Shown piece by piece: positions 50,929 to 59,556 of a stretch of 64,000 bases of DNA; within the stretch, counting starts at the first letter, position 1; every line of letters begins with the position of its first letter. A model generated the notes under the pieces. That model ran no database searches and was not told the DNA's origin. It saw only the letters and a program-made list of their open reading frames with translations. The stretch comes from Planctomycetota bacterium (GTDB taxonomy: Bacteria > Planctomycetota > UBA1135 > GCA-002686595), in assembly GCA_012959525.1 (NCBI GenBank), contig DUDB01000032.1, positions 16,836 through 80,835 of the forward strand, written 5' to 3'. Both the position numbers and the translations under genes were made by a program.

Positions 50929-51345
50929 GTGATTCGAAACATCGTCGCAGTCGTGGTCGGGCTCGTCGCGGGCATGGCCGTGAACATGAGCTTGGTCATG
51001 CTCAATGCCCGCGTGCTCTTTCCCATGCCCGAAGGGACGGACATGAACAACCCCGAGCAATTGAACGCGTGGGTTGCGACTCTGCCTACGGCGGCGTTCT
51101 TCGTGGTCATTGCCGCCCATCTCGGGCAGTCCTTCGTCGGCGGTTGGGTGGCCGCGCGGCTCGGATCCTCTCGGCCCATGCTGCTCGCAATGATCGTTGG
51201 TCTAGCCTCACTGGCGGGTGGGGTCATGTCCATGATGTCCATTAAGGGACCGGCCTGGCTGGTCGTCGAGCTGCCGCTGTATCTGGTTGTCGCCTGGCTG
51301 GCCGGACGGATGGAAATCAACCGGCGGTTGGCAGCGAGCGACTGA
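50929..51345 (+). CDS. Small integral membrane protein
   Basis: 138 residues from GTG 50929, preceded by a good Shine-Dalgarno GGAGG (50918-50922, 6-base spacing), one of the best in the window. Four predicted membrane helices (IVAVVVGLVAGMAVNMSLVM; AAFFVVIAAHLGQSFVGGWV; LLAMIVGLASLAGGVMSMM; LVVELPLYLVVAWLAG) with short loops. I do not recognise a specific family; it looks like the small bacterial membrane proteins with unknown function found across phyla. It starts 28 bases after the decayed tRNA copy, so it lies just outside the possible inserted segment. Confidence 0.85.
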   Translation: MIRNIVAVVVGLVAGMAVNMSLVMLNARVLFPMPEGTDMNNPEQLNAWVATLPTAAFFVVIAAHLGQSFVGGWVAARLGSSRPMLLAMIVGLASLAGGVMSMMSIKGPAWLVVELPLYLVVAWLAGRMEINRRLAASD

Positions 51346-51462
51346 GGGGATCATCTGGATCTCCGCAGTGGACGCATTTGCCTTCGACCAAGAGGAGGAC
51401 CGGGTGCGCTAGTGAACTCCTGGTGCCCGGCCCAGTCTCTCGGGTGAATGGAGGGCACGGCA

Positions 51463-51488
51463 GGAGCCAACCGGAGGCCGGCGGCTCC
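51463..51488 (+). other. GC-rich hairpin between convergent genes
   Basis: GGAGCC-AA-CCGG-AGG-CCGG-C-GGCTCC folds into a strong interrupted stem between the ends of the small membrane protein and the lipoprotein gene. No T-run follows on either strand, so a terminator role is uncertain. Confidence 0.35.
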
Positions 51489-51502
51489 CACCATGCGTAG
51501 GC

Positions 51503-52627
51503 TCACGGCTTCAACTGGAAGGTGTGAGCGAGGAAGTTCGCCTTCGAGGAGGTCGCAAACGCAAAGGCCTCGATCTCATAGGTGGGGGAGGTCCTCAGGG
51601 AGATACCAAACCCTCCGATCTTGACCAGATCCGATTGTGTCGTCGTGGCGATCGGCACGACCCTTCCGGGTTGCATACCCACAAGGACAGCAGCACCGCT
51701 GCTAGGTTGGATCATGGCAGCCGTAATACCCGCAAAGGACCCGAAGCCCAAGAGGTTGCCAGCAGGAACACTGTGGTATTCGATGCTCGTGACCTCAAGC
51801 CAATTGGTCGTTTGCGGCGAGCCATAGTACTTGAGGCGCATATCAAACAGGCCATCAGGGAAGCCGCCGCCACCAAGCATGGCCAACACGATTTCCCCGG
51901 TGACGGAATCGAACGTCATCGAGCGGCGCGCGATGTCCATGGGGCCCATCCCCGGCAGGTTATTGAAAATTCCGCTCAGGTGGATGGCCGGCGAGAGTTT
52001 GCCCGAGTAGTGGGTACCCCTGTATAGCCAGATACCCGAGTTGTTGTCGCCTATGGGGGAATCGTCAAAGCTATTCCCGTGGCGCACGAGAACCCAGGGG
52101 CGCTCATCCGAATCCGCCATGACCGCGATGGGGGCGGTGCCCTCTACAAAGTTGTCGTGGGCCGAGCTGTTGAAGCTGGGCAGGGCAAGGCTCTCATCGT
52201 AGGTCCAGGTGTCCTGATTTCCGATCGCATCGAAGGCGTGGACAACGTGCTCAACGTAGTTATTGCCCTGGTTCTCTTTGCCGGTGATGAGGATCTTGTA
52301 TTCCCCGGACCCCACAAGGCTGTAGAAGCCGGTTGGCTGCGAGAAGGAAGCAGGCATGTTCCAGGTGAACAGCTTGGTATGCGTCTCTGGGCAGCGGAGG
52401 ACTAGCTTGTTGCCCTGGGCGAGATGGCCATACACGCTCATGTCACGCGATGGTGCTGCCACGGCCATTCCATCAACCATGATGGTGGGTTGGGCTTCTG
52501 CTTTGGTCAGGCCGTAACCGACCTTGAGCCACTTGCAGGCGGAGAAAACCGGAATCAGAAGGAGCAGGGCCGCTGTTCGGCCACGAAGAAAGGAGGGGGC
52601 AGGTTTCTTGAAAGTACGGATGGTCAT
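51503..52627 (-). CDS. Lipoprotein of unknown function
   Basis: 374 residues; long positively charged n-region (RTFKKPAPSFLRGRTA), hydrophobic core LLLLIPVF and lipobox FSAC with Cys31. The mature part is beta-rich with no motif I can name (VGSGEYKILITG; VLVRHGNSFDDSPIGDN; AMLGGGGFPDGLFDM). No neighbours suggest a function; it is a single gene on its strand, with its own 294-base upstream region. Confidence 0.75.
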   Translation of the reverse strand: MTIRTFKKPAPSFLRGRTAALLLLIPVFSACKWLKVGYGLTKAEAQPTIMVDGMAVAAPSRDMSVYGHLAQGNKLVLRCPETHTKLFTWNMPASFSQPTGFYSLVGSGEYKILITGKENQGNNYVEHVVHAFDAIGNQDTWTYDESLALPSFNSSAHDNFVEGTAPIAVMADSDERPWVLVRHGNSFDDSPIGDNNSGIWLYRGTHYSGKLSPAIHLSGIFNNLPGMGPMDIARRSMTFDSVTGEIVLAMLGGGGFPDGLFDMRLKYYGSPQTTNWLEVTSIEYHSVPAGNLLGFGSFAGITAAMIQPSSGAAVLVGMQPGRVVPIATTTQSDLVKIGGFGISLRTSPTYEIEAFAFATSSKANFLAHTFQLKP

Positions 52628-52921
52628 GTCCTTTGGTTGGAAGATGCACTCAGGGCCCAGGTAAACCCCTGGCCCACAACCCCGAAGCCGAAAGTTGCCA
52701 GACTCCGAACTGCCTTTTCAAATCGGCGTGAAGGCGACGAGATAATCCCTGCCGTTCGCGCTACCGCGTAACACCTCAGGGAATCGCGTCCCAGGCTTCG
52801 GCTAGCCTGCGTGGACTATATTTGCCCCGACTAGTGCCCCGGCAACAATCTCGGTCAGGAAGTTGATCGCGAAGTGGGTGGGGAGTTCACGGAATTGCAT
52901 GCCGAGAGGGCGAACCTCAAT
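52628..52921 (-). other. Gene-free stretch upstream of the lipoprotein gene
   Basis: Contains no open reading frame with support. A weak promoter-like pattern on the minus strand (TTGCCG and an AAATATAG patch about 17-19 bases apart, around 52815-52845) could drive the lipoprotein gene, but the leader would then be about 190 bases. No repeat or hairpin stands out. Confidence 0.3.
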
Positions 52922-54364
52922 TCAGGCAAGAAGTTCCGTCACGACGCGTGGGTTTTCGACACCGGTCAGCCGCTGGTCGAGACCCTGGTAGGGATAGGTG
53001 AAGCGGTCGTGGTCGATGCCGAGCTGGTGCAGGATGGTTGCGTTGAGATCGTTGATGTGCACCGGGTCCCGCACGATGTTGTAGGAGAAGTCGTCGGTCT
53101 CGCCATGCTCATAGCCGCCACGGATCCCGGCGCCTGCCATCCAGGTGGTGAAGCAGCGCGGGTGATGGTCCCTGCCGTGGTTGGTCTCGGTCAGTGCGCC
53201 TTGGGAGTAGATGGTGCGTCCGAATTCGCCACCCCAGATAACGAGCGTGTCTTCCAAGAGACCGCGCCGCTCGAGGTCGAGAACCAGGGCCGCGGTGGCC
53301 TGGTCCGTGTCCTTGCACTGGCCGCGTAGGTCCTTGGGTAGGTTGCCGTGCTGGTCCCAGCCGCGGTGGAAGAGCTGAACGAAGCGCACGTCGCGCTCCG
53401 CCATTCGGCGAGCGATCACGCAGTTAGCGGCGTAGGTGCCGGGCTTGCGAGCGTCTTCGCCGTAGAGCTCAAACGTGGAATCCGGCTCGGTCGAGAGGTC
53501 CATCAGGTCCGGCACGGAGGTCTGCATGCGGAAGGCCATCTCGTACTGTGAGATGCGCGCTTGGATCTCCGCATCGTGGGTTTCCTCATACTTGGCCTCG
53601 TTGATCTTCGCGATCCCGTCCAGCATGCGACGCCGGGTCGCGGGGTCGATTCCATCGGGGTTCGAGAGGTAGAGCACCGGATCCTTGCCACTGCGGAACT
53701 TGAGGCCCTGGTGCTCGGACGGCAGGAAACCCGAACCCCACAGGCGTGAGTACAGTGCCTGGAAGTTGCCCTTGCCGCGGGAAATCATCACCACGTAGTT
53801 GGGCAGGTTGCGGTTCATGGACCCGAGGCCGTAGGAAAGCCAGGCACCCATACTGGGCTTGCCCTGCTGCTGGCTGCCGGTGTTGATGTAGGTGATCGCC
53901 GGGTCGTGGTTGATGGCCTCCGTATTCATCGACTTGATGAGCGAAATCTTGTCGACGATGCCAGCCGTGTGCGGGAGGAGCTCGCTGACCCACGTTTGGT
54001 GTTGACCGTATTTCTTGAACTTGAACATCGGCGCGACGCAGGGGAAGGAGGCCTGGCCGCTGCTCATGGTCGTCAGACGCTGGCCCTGGCGGATGGACTC
54101 CGGCAGTTCCATGCCATGGATCTCCCGCATCTTCGGGTGGTAGTCATAGAGGTCCATCTGCGAGGGCGCTCCATTCATGAACAGGTAGATGACGCGCTTG
54201 GCCTTGGGTGCAAAATGCGGCAGACCCTTGTCACGCACACCTCCAAACGCCGTCTTACCGAGCATCGATCCCAGGGCCATTGCGCCGAGGCCGTTGGCAC
54301 CGTTGCGTAGGAGTGTGCGTCGGGTCACCTGTCGACTGCGTTCTTGAATGGGGTCCATCGTCAC
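52922..54364 (-). CDS. DUF1501 family protein, Tat-exported
   Basis: 480 residues. Twin-arginine signal [17 protein letters not shown] (Arg15, Arg16), then the sulfatase-like DUF1501 fold: [31 protein letters not shown], and [15 protein letters not shown] with [10 protein letters not shown] at about residues 375-405. These proteins are always paired with PSCyt1/DUF1549/DUF1553 proteins in planctomycetes, as here (ATGA overlap with the upstream gene). The alkaline-phosphatase-like fold suggests a hydrolase, but the substrate is unknown. Confidence 0.95.
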   Translation of the reverse strand: MTMDPIQERSRQVTRRTLLRNGANGLGAMALGSMLGKTAFGGVRDKGLPHFAPKAKRVIYLFMNGAPSQMDLYDYHPKMREIHGMELPESIRQGQRLTTMSSGQASFPCVAPMFKFKKYGQHQTWVSELLPHTAGIVDKISLIKSMNTEAINHDPAITYINTGSQQQGKPSMGAWLSYGLGSMNRNLPNYVVMISRGKGNFQALYSRLWGSGFLPSEHQGLKFRSGKDPVLYLSNPDGIDPATRRRMLDGIAKINEAKYEETHDAEIQARISQYEMAFRMQTSVPDLMDLSTEPDSTFELYGEDARKPGTYAANCVIARRMAERDVRFVQLFHRGWDQHGNLPKDLRGQCKDTDQATAALVLDLERRGLLEDTLVIWGGEFGRTIYSQGALTETNHGRDHHPRCFTTWMAGAGIRGGYEHGETDDFSYNIVRDPVHINDLNATILHQLGIDHDRFTYPYQGLDQRLTGVENPRVVTELLA

Positions 54365-57282
54365 TCTCTGGTCAGGGTCTCATCGAGGTTGAGGATCATG
54401 GAGGCGAGCACCGTCCAGGTGGCGTGCTCTGCCGGGTCGAGGGTCTCGTCACGACCACTCTCGCCCATGCCCAAGAGCGCGAGTGCCGCATCCTTGTCAG
54501 CCTGGAAGACGGGAAGCTGAGTATTGAAGATCTCCAGCATCACCTCGCGAGCGAGGGGTGTCGCGGGATGGGCGGTGCAGAGCATGAAGGCCATGTCGAG
54601 TCGGGAGTTGAAGCTCGTTTTGGAGAGGATCAGGCGCTGGGCCATGTGGCGCGCCGCTTCCACGAATTGCACGTCGTTCAGGGTGACCAGAGCCTGCATG
54701 GGCGTGTTGGTGCACTGGCGCTGGACGACGCAGGTGTCGCGGATGGGCGTGTCGAAGGTTGCCATGGCGGGCTGTGGAGCCGACCGCTTCCAATAGATGT
54801 ACATGGACTTGCGGTAGAGCTTCTCCCCGTGGTCCTGCGTGAAGCGCTTGTTGCGGTCAAGGGAAACCGCATTCCACAGACCTTCAGGTTGGTAGACCTT
54901 GACGCCCGGGCCGCCCATCTTGTCCACCAGCGTGCCGCTCACCGCGAGAGCCTGGTCCCTCAGGAACTCGCCGTGTAAGCGGAAGCGCGGCGCGCGAGCG
55001 AGGAGTACGTTCTCGGGGTCAAGTGCGCGGCGCACTTCGTCGGCGCGAGAGTCCTGGCGGTAGGTTGCGCTCATCACGATCTGCTTGAGGGCGCGCCCAA
55101 CGTCCCAGCCGCTATCAATGAAGTCACGCGCGAGCCAGTCGAGCAGCGCCGGATGGCTCGGGCGGGCTCCCTGAGTGCCAAAATCCATGACGGTGGAAAC
55201 CAGGCCGCGCCCGAAGAGCATGGCCCAGTAGCGATTCACGGTAACCCTGGCCGTGATCGGATGATCGGGGTGGACGAGCCACCGGGCGAGACCGAGCCGG
55301 TTTTGGGGTGCGCCCTCGGGGAGGGGCAAGATGTCCTCGAGAACGCCAGGTTCCACAGGCTGGTCTTTGCGAGGAGCGTCGTACTGCCCACGGTCGAGTA
55401 CGTAGGTCATGCGACCTTGCGGTACGTCCTCCATGACCATGACCGTACCGACCGACTTGTTGACCTCCTCCTTGCGGGCGAGCGCGGCCTCCCTGATCGC
55501 CGCTTGCTCGATGCCTTCAGGCCAGCCCGCCCGAATGAAATGGTCATATAGGACCGAGTGGGCCTCATCGGTCAGTTCCTCGGACCCAGACTTGAGGGCC
55601 GCGAGGACCGGCTCGGGCAGGTTGTCACCGCTCATCTTGAAGTAGTAGCCGGTGGGTCCTTCCCCGTTCACGATTTTCAAGAGGAGCCGGCTCTCCCCCG
55701 CGGGCAATTCGAGGTTGGCTTGGTCCTGATCGGCGGCTGCCGCCCGGCCTGCATCCTTCTCGAAGACCATCTTGCCGTTCAGCCAGATTCGAATGCTGTC
55801 GTCACTGCCCAGGGAAACGGATGCCGATTGCGCCCGCTCACAGTCGATCGTACGCGTCAGGTAGACTGCCGCGTTTGGTTTGTCGCCGAGGGTGTGGACG
55901 GCCCCGTCCTTGTCGGGGCGCTCCTTCCAAGCCAACCCTCCGACCTTGGCCGTGACGTCGATCTCGATCTTCTCCGGGCCGTGGTCGGCGCTGTAGGCTT
56001 CCGCCTTTGTGCCCTTTTGGAAGGGGCCAGCGGAGTACCAGGCACCCAGCACTGGCGTATCCCGCTCCAGTAGCCGCTTGCGCTCCACGGAGTGCCATTC
56101 TGCGAGTGCACCGGCCGGTGGCGCGGCGGCCTTAAAGAAGGCCTCCACGGCCTGCACCGAATCGTCGAGGGCGGCGAGGTCTGCCGACTGCTTTTCGGTT
56201 GGAATATCAATCAGTGGGTCCGCGTTCCCGACCCGCGTCTGAAAGCCCTTCTCCTTGCTCTGGTTGAAGAACGCAAAGAAGCGGTAGTAGTCCTTCTGTG
56301 TGATCGGGTCGTACTTGTGGTCGTGACATTGACTGCACTCCATGCTCAGGCCCAGCCATACGTTGCTGGTGGTCTTGACCCGATCGACCATGTACTTGAC
56401 GCGCAACTCCTCGTCGATTGCACCCCCTTCATCCGAGGTGGGCGAGTTGCGATGAAAACCCGATGCCACAAGTTGCGCGGTTGTCGGCTCGGGCAGGAGA
56501 TCTCCAGCGAGCTGCTCCACCGTGAATTGGTCAAAGGGCATGTTCTCGCCGTAGGCGCGGAGAACCCAGTCACGCCAGGGCCACATGTCACGGGGCCCAT
56601 CGGCATGGTGAACCGACGTGTCGCCGTAGCGAGCCGCGTCCATCCACGCCAGAGTCATGCGTTCGGCGTAGGCGTCGGTCGCCAGCAATCGGTCGACCAG
56701 AGTTTCATAGGCACCCGGGCTCTTGTCTCCAACAAACGAAGTGACCTCATCCGGCGTAGGGGGCATTCCACACAGATCAAAAGAGAGTCGGCGAATAAGC
56801 GTCGCACGGTCGGCCTCGGGGGAGGGCTCCAGATTCCCTACAGCAAATCCGGCGCTGACAAAGCGATCGATCTCATTGCGGACCCAGGCACCGCTGGGGG
56901 GCAACGCCCCAGCCCCGATCTCCTCGAAAGCCCAGTGTCTTTGGTACTCGGCTCCCTCTTTAACCCAGCGGGAGAGAATCTCGATCTCTTCGGAAGTGAG
57001 GGCGCTCTCTTCCGCAGGCGGCATGAGCTCGTCGGCGGAGGCGTGGGTGATGCGGCTGATGAGCTCGCTGCGCTCGGGCTGTCCGGGCACGAGGATGCCC
57101 TTCTCCTCACCGACGATGCTCGGGAGATCGAGGCGCAGCTTTGCCTTGCGGGTTCCCTGATCTGGGCCATGACAGGGGAAGCAGTGTCTGGCGAGGATGG
57201 GCTGAACGTCCCTACCAAACTCGATCGTGATCGGATCTTCTGCGCTCCACGTGAGCAAGATGAGTGCGAGGGCTGGGTACAT
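54361..57282 (-). CDS. PSCyt1-DUF1549-DUF1553 protein (planctomycete cytochrome C)
   Basis: 973 residues; short hydrophobic leader. Cytochrome-like PSCyt1 with CFPCH (Cys34, Cys37, His38) heme-c motif; DUF1549 (about 130-390) with [12 protein letters not shown], a second CxxCH. An interrupting beta-sandwich follows (about 410-560, [12 protein letters not shown] and [12 protein letters not shown]), like PA14/CBM-type modules. DUF1553 comes last (about 640-960, [39 protein letters not shown], each in part). It probably transfers electrons on the cell surface for oxidative glycan breakdown; its partner is the Tat-exported DUF1501 protein in the same overlap. Confidence 0.95.
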   Translation of the reverse strand: MYPALALILLTWSAEDPITIEFGRDVQPILARHCFPCHGPDQGTRKAKLRLDLPSIVGEEKGILVPGQPERSELISRITHASADELMPPAEESALTSEEIEILSRWVKEGAEYQRHWAFEEIGAGALPPSGAWVRNEIDRFVSAGFAVGNLEPSPEADRATLIRRLSFDLCGMPPTPDEVTSFVGDKSPGAYETLVDRLLATDAYAERMTLAWMDAARYGDTSVHHADGPRDMWPWRDWVLRAYGENMPFDQFTVEQLAGDLLPEPTTAQLVASGFHRNSPTSDEGGAIDEELRVKYMVDRVKTTSNVWLGLSMECSQCHDHKYDPITQKDYYRFFAFFNQSKEKGFQTRVGNADPLIDIPTEKQSADLAALDDSVQAVEAFFKAAAPPAGALAEWHSVERKRLLERDTPVLGAWYSAGPFQKGTKAEAYSADHGPEKIEIDVTAKVGGLAWKERPDKDGAVHTLGDKPNAAVYLTRTIDCERAQSASVSLGSDDSIRIWLNGKMVFEKDAGRAAAADQDQANLELPAGESRLLLKIVNGEGPTGYYFKMSGDNLPEPVLAALKSGSEELTDEAHSVLYDHFIRAGWPEGIEQAAIREAALARKEEVNKSVGTVMVMEDVPQGRMTYVLDRGQYDAPRKDQPVEPGVLEDILPLPEGAPQNRLGLARWLVHPDHPITARVTVNRYWAMLFGRGLVSTVMDFGTQGARPSHPALLDWLARDFIDSGWDVGRALKQIVMSATYRQDSRADEVRRALDPENVLLARAPRFRLHGEFLRDQALAVSGTLVDKMGGPGVKVYQPEGLWNAVSLDRNKRFTQDHGEKLYRKSMYIYWKRSAPQPAMATFDTPIRDTCVVQRQCTNTPMQALVTLNDVQFVEAARHMAQRLILSKTSFNSRLDMAFMLCTAHPATPLAREVMLEIFNTQLPVFQADKDAALALLGMGESGRDETLDPAEHATWTVLASMILNLDETLTRE

Positions 57283-57447
57283 GAACGCCTACAGGATACG
57301 GGAGGGTGCCCATTCCGAGGTCGCTCGGAGAGCACGGATTCAGGAGGATTTTCGAGAGCCGTACGAGCCTTGGCCTAAAACGCCCCTACTCTCCTGGGGC
57401 GCTCTAGTGATCTCGACATGACCCTCACCCGGCGCTGGCCGTGGTGA

Positions 57448-58014
57448 TTGCCCGGGCCGCAAACGGGCTCAGCCGCTGGTTTTCCCGGAACGGCCTTGGG
57501 CGCAGAGTTCGCGCCAACCCTTCGAGAAGGAGTCGATCTCACCAAAGCGGTCGGGACGGCAGTTTTCGAGTTCGAAATGGATCACCTGACCGGTCAGTTC
57601 AGGTTTACCCCTCCTACTCATGCGTTGCTTGCATTTAGGCAGGCTCTAATCGAGCTGGAGGAGGAGGGCGGAGTGGAGGGCCGAGCGGCGCGTTATGGAG
57701 AGAATCACGCATGCTTGCGAGAGGGCATGGCTCGGCTCGGGTTTCAAGAGTTTGTACCCGCCGAACACCAGGGCCCCATCATCACTTCCTTCCTCTATCC
57801 TCAAGATGCGGGCTTTGATTTCGAGAGCTTCTATGAGGGGCTCAACCGTCGCGGCTTTGTGATCTATCCGGGCAAGGTGACCGATGCGGACTGCTTCCGA
57901 ATCGGGAACATCGGCCGGCTGTTACCTTCGGACATGGAAGCCCTCCTCACTGCGATCGCAGTGACTATGGAGGAGATGGGCTTGGAAGCTCAGCCGGCGG
58001 CAGCTTCAGAATAG
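57448..58014 (+). pseudogene. phnW: Remnant of 2-aminoethylphosphonate-pyruvate transaminase
   Basis: Only the C-terminal part of the aminotransferase is present, from about base 57592 (GQFRFTPPTHALLAF) to the stop: EEEGGVEGRAARYGENH, GPIITSFLYPQDAGFDF, FVIYPGKVTDADCFRIGNIG. Full PhnW has about 360 residues; about 140 are recognisable here and the PLP-lysine half is missing. The 48 codons before the homology, and the TTG at 57448, do not look like PhnW. The last domain is still in frame and well conserved, so the truncation may be recent, or the fragment is kept. PhnW makes phosphonoacetaldehyde in phosphonate use; no other phn gene is near. Confidence 0.8.
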
Positions 58015-58044
58015 ATCGAAGCGGGCGCTAGACGGGCCGACTTG

Positions 58045-59253
58045 TCACATGAACGTGATCGAGATGCCGTCCGTGAAGTTCGACGTGTTGGTCGGGTTCT
58101 TGTCCCGATACCAGGTCTGAAAGTGCCAGGTCTCACCGGCCTGAATCACAACGGGCCCCGCGGGTGTCGGGGTTTGGGTCAGATCCAACTGCAAGGAGAA
58201 CTGGCCCGCGGACCCGGAGTTGACGAGGCTCTTGCTGTAGCGGCCGATGGCGCCGCCCAGACACAGGTTGCCCTGACTACCGCCGGGGTTGGGAATAAAG
58301 CCCTTGGTCTGACTGGTGACAAACATGCCGAACTGATTCAGCGGCAGCGAACCTACGTCGAGCCGTACATCGTTGGCCGCAGCGATCGTCTGACCCCATG
58401 CACTGATGGCAGCCGAGGCTCCGGTCGAGTTCAGGTTGGCCGGACCGCAGTAGTTGGTGCCGATAGGGCCGCCGACGGGCGTGGAGATGAACTTCCAGGA
58501 CAGGATGTCGTGGTCCTGGGCCTGCGTACTTGAGCCAGCTGAGAATCCGACGTAGGCGTTGCCGCCGCTCATCAGGTTGAGCCCTCCCGTTGATCCTCCT
58601 GTCAGGTAGGTGCCGCCTCCCGCGAAACTCCAAGCAACGGAGATCACGGGCTTGCTGCCTCCATCGAGATAGATCTCCAGCAGACTCCCATCGTATTGGA
58701 TGTCCAGGATATGGCTCCCCTTCTGGAGGGTGAACGCGGGTGAAACGACGGCGATGGATGAGTCATGGTCTTGACTGCAATCCCCGGTTCCACCCGTCTG
58801 AACACTGATGTGATTTCCGTCGGGATCGTTCCAGGAGCTGTTGAAGAACGTGTCCACCTCAATCACGAGGGCATTGTCAATGGCATTTGCTGGGCTGGTG
58901 GCGAATCCGCCGTACCCCATCGCACTACCTGAGTCACCCATGGCAGCCAAACCGTTCGGGTCGTTCTGAACGATGAACGTCAGTCCATCGCCGCCGCCGT
59001 TGACGGGGTTGCTTGTGGCGAATATGAACTTCGTGGCAAAGCCGCCAGAAACGTAGACGGATTGGTCGTAGAACACGGATCCCTTGTCGCCGTTGACATT
59101 GCTGCAGACGCGCAGAGCATTGCCGCTTTGCTGGGCTCCACCGTTCATGGCGAGGCCCGCAACGTTAGAGAAATCGGAATAGCCGAAGGCTTGTGCGGGA
59201 GCAGAGCCCGCGAGGAGTACGGTCAGGAGCAGTAAGCGGAATAGGAATAGCAT
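58045..59253 (-). CDS. Secreted L-type lectin-like protein with shared C-terminal domain
   Basis: 402 residues from ATG 59253 (upstream reading to 59346 adds an unlikely leader). Signal peptide LFRLLLLTVLLAGSAPAQA. Residues about 23-255 form a legume-type lectin fold: GDGLTFIVQNDPNGLAAMG, VIEVDTFFNSSWNDPDGNH with the metal-binding Asp/Asn loop, and LDIQYDGSLLEIYLDGG. Residues about 270-402 are the shared domain (YCGPANLNSTGAS; NQFGMFV; NPGGSQGNLCLGG; TSNFTDGISITF). It probably binds sugars outside the cell. Its start is 303 bases from the divergent CotH/lamin-tail gene, which has the same last domain. Confidence 0.87.
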   Translation of the reverse strand: MLFLFRLLLLTVLLAGSAPAQAFGYSDFSNVAGLAMNGGAQQSGNALRVCSNVNGDKGSVFYDQSVYVSGGFATKFIFATSNPVNGGGDGLTFIVQNDPNGLAAMGDSGSAMGYGGFATSPANAIDNALVIEVDTFFNSSWNDPDGNHISVQTGGTGDCSQDHDSSIAVVSPAFTLQKGSHILDIQYDGSLLEIYLDGGSKPVISVAWSFAGGGTYLTGGSTGGLNLMSGGNAYVGFSAGSSTQAQDHDILSWKFISTPVGGPIGTNYCGPANLNSTGASAAISAWGQTIAAANDVRLDVGSLPLNQFGMFVTSQTKGFIPNPGGSQGNLCLGGAIGRYSKSLVNSGSAGQFSLQLDLTQTPTPAGPVVIQAGETWHFQTWYRDKNPTNTSNFTDGISITFM

Positions 59254-59556
59254 GGAGATCCTCACAAGGTGAAAGGGGGGACGAGAGCCGGTACCTGTGC
59301 CCCAATCAACAGTAACTGAAGTCAGCGAAATTGGCTGAAAACGCACGACTCAGAGGAGTGCGGGCCAAGAACGGGAAGGCGCACGGTGGGCCCGAGGCAT
59401 GGTCAGCCCCTCAGTGAACCCCAGGCGCCCGTCGCGAGCTAGCCGGATCCAGATAGGGACGCGCTGGATATCAGTTCCCTTGTGATTGTCAGCATTGAGC
59501 TACTCTGTAGTTGTCCACGGGCGTGGACGCTGCCAACAGTTTACCCACACCAACCA
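59254..59556. promoter_or_regulatory. Divergent intergenic region with a perfect palindrome
   Basis: 303 bases between two secreted-protein genes; no further gene is supported. GTCCACG-GG-CGTGGAC (59513-59528) is a perfect 7-bp dyad 28 bases before the plus-strand ATG, a candidate operator. A GAGGAT-like site precedes the minus-strand ATG at 59253. Promoter boxes are not clear enough to place. Confidence 0.4.

Noticed and set aside
49517..51120. Minus-strand frames translating to GLEPATSGLGNR-type and LEPATSCLGNR-type peptides
   Set aside because: These are the familiar artefacts of reading a tRNA-Arg gene and its decayed copy in reverse. They are useful only as evidence that the second copy is tRNA-derived.
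56092..57378. 428-codon plus-strand frame opposite the PSCyt1/DUF1553 gene
   Set aside because: Antisense shadow without recognisable domains.
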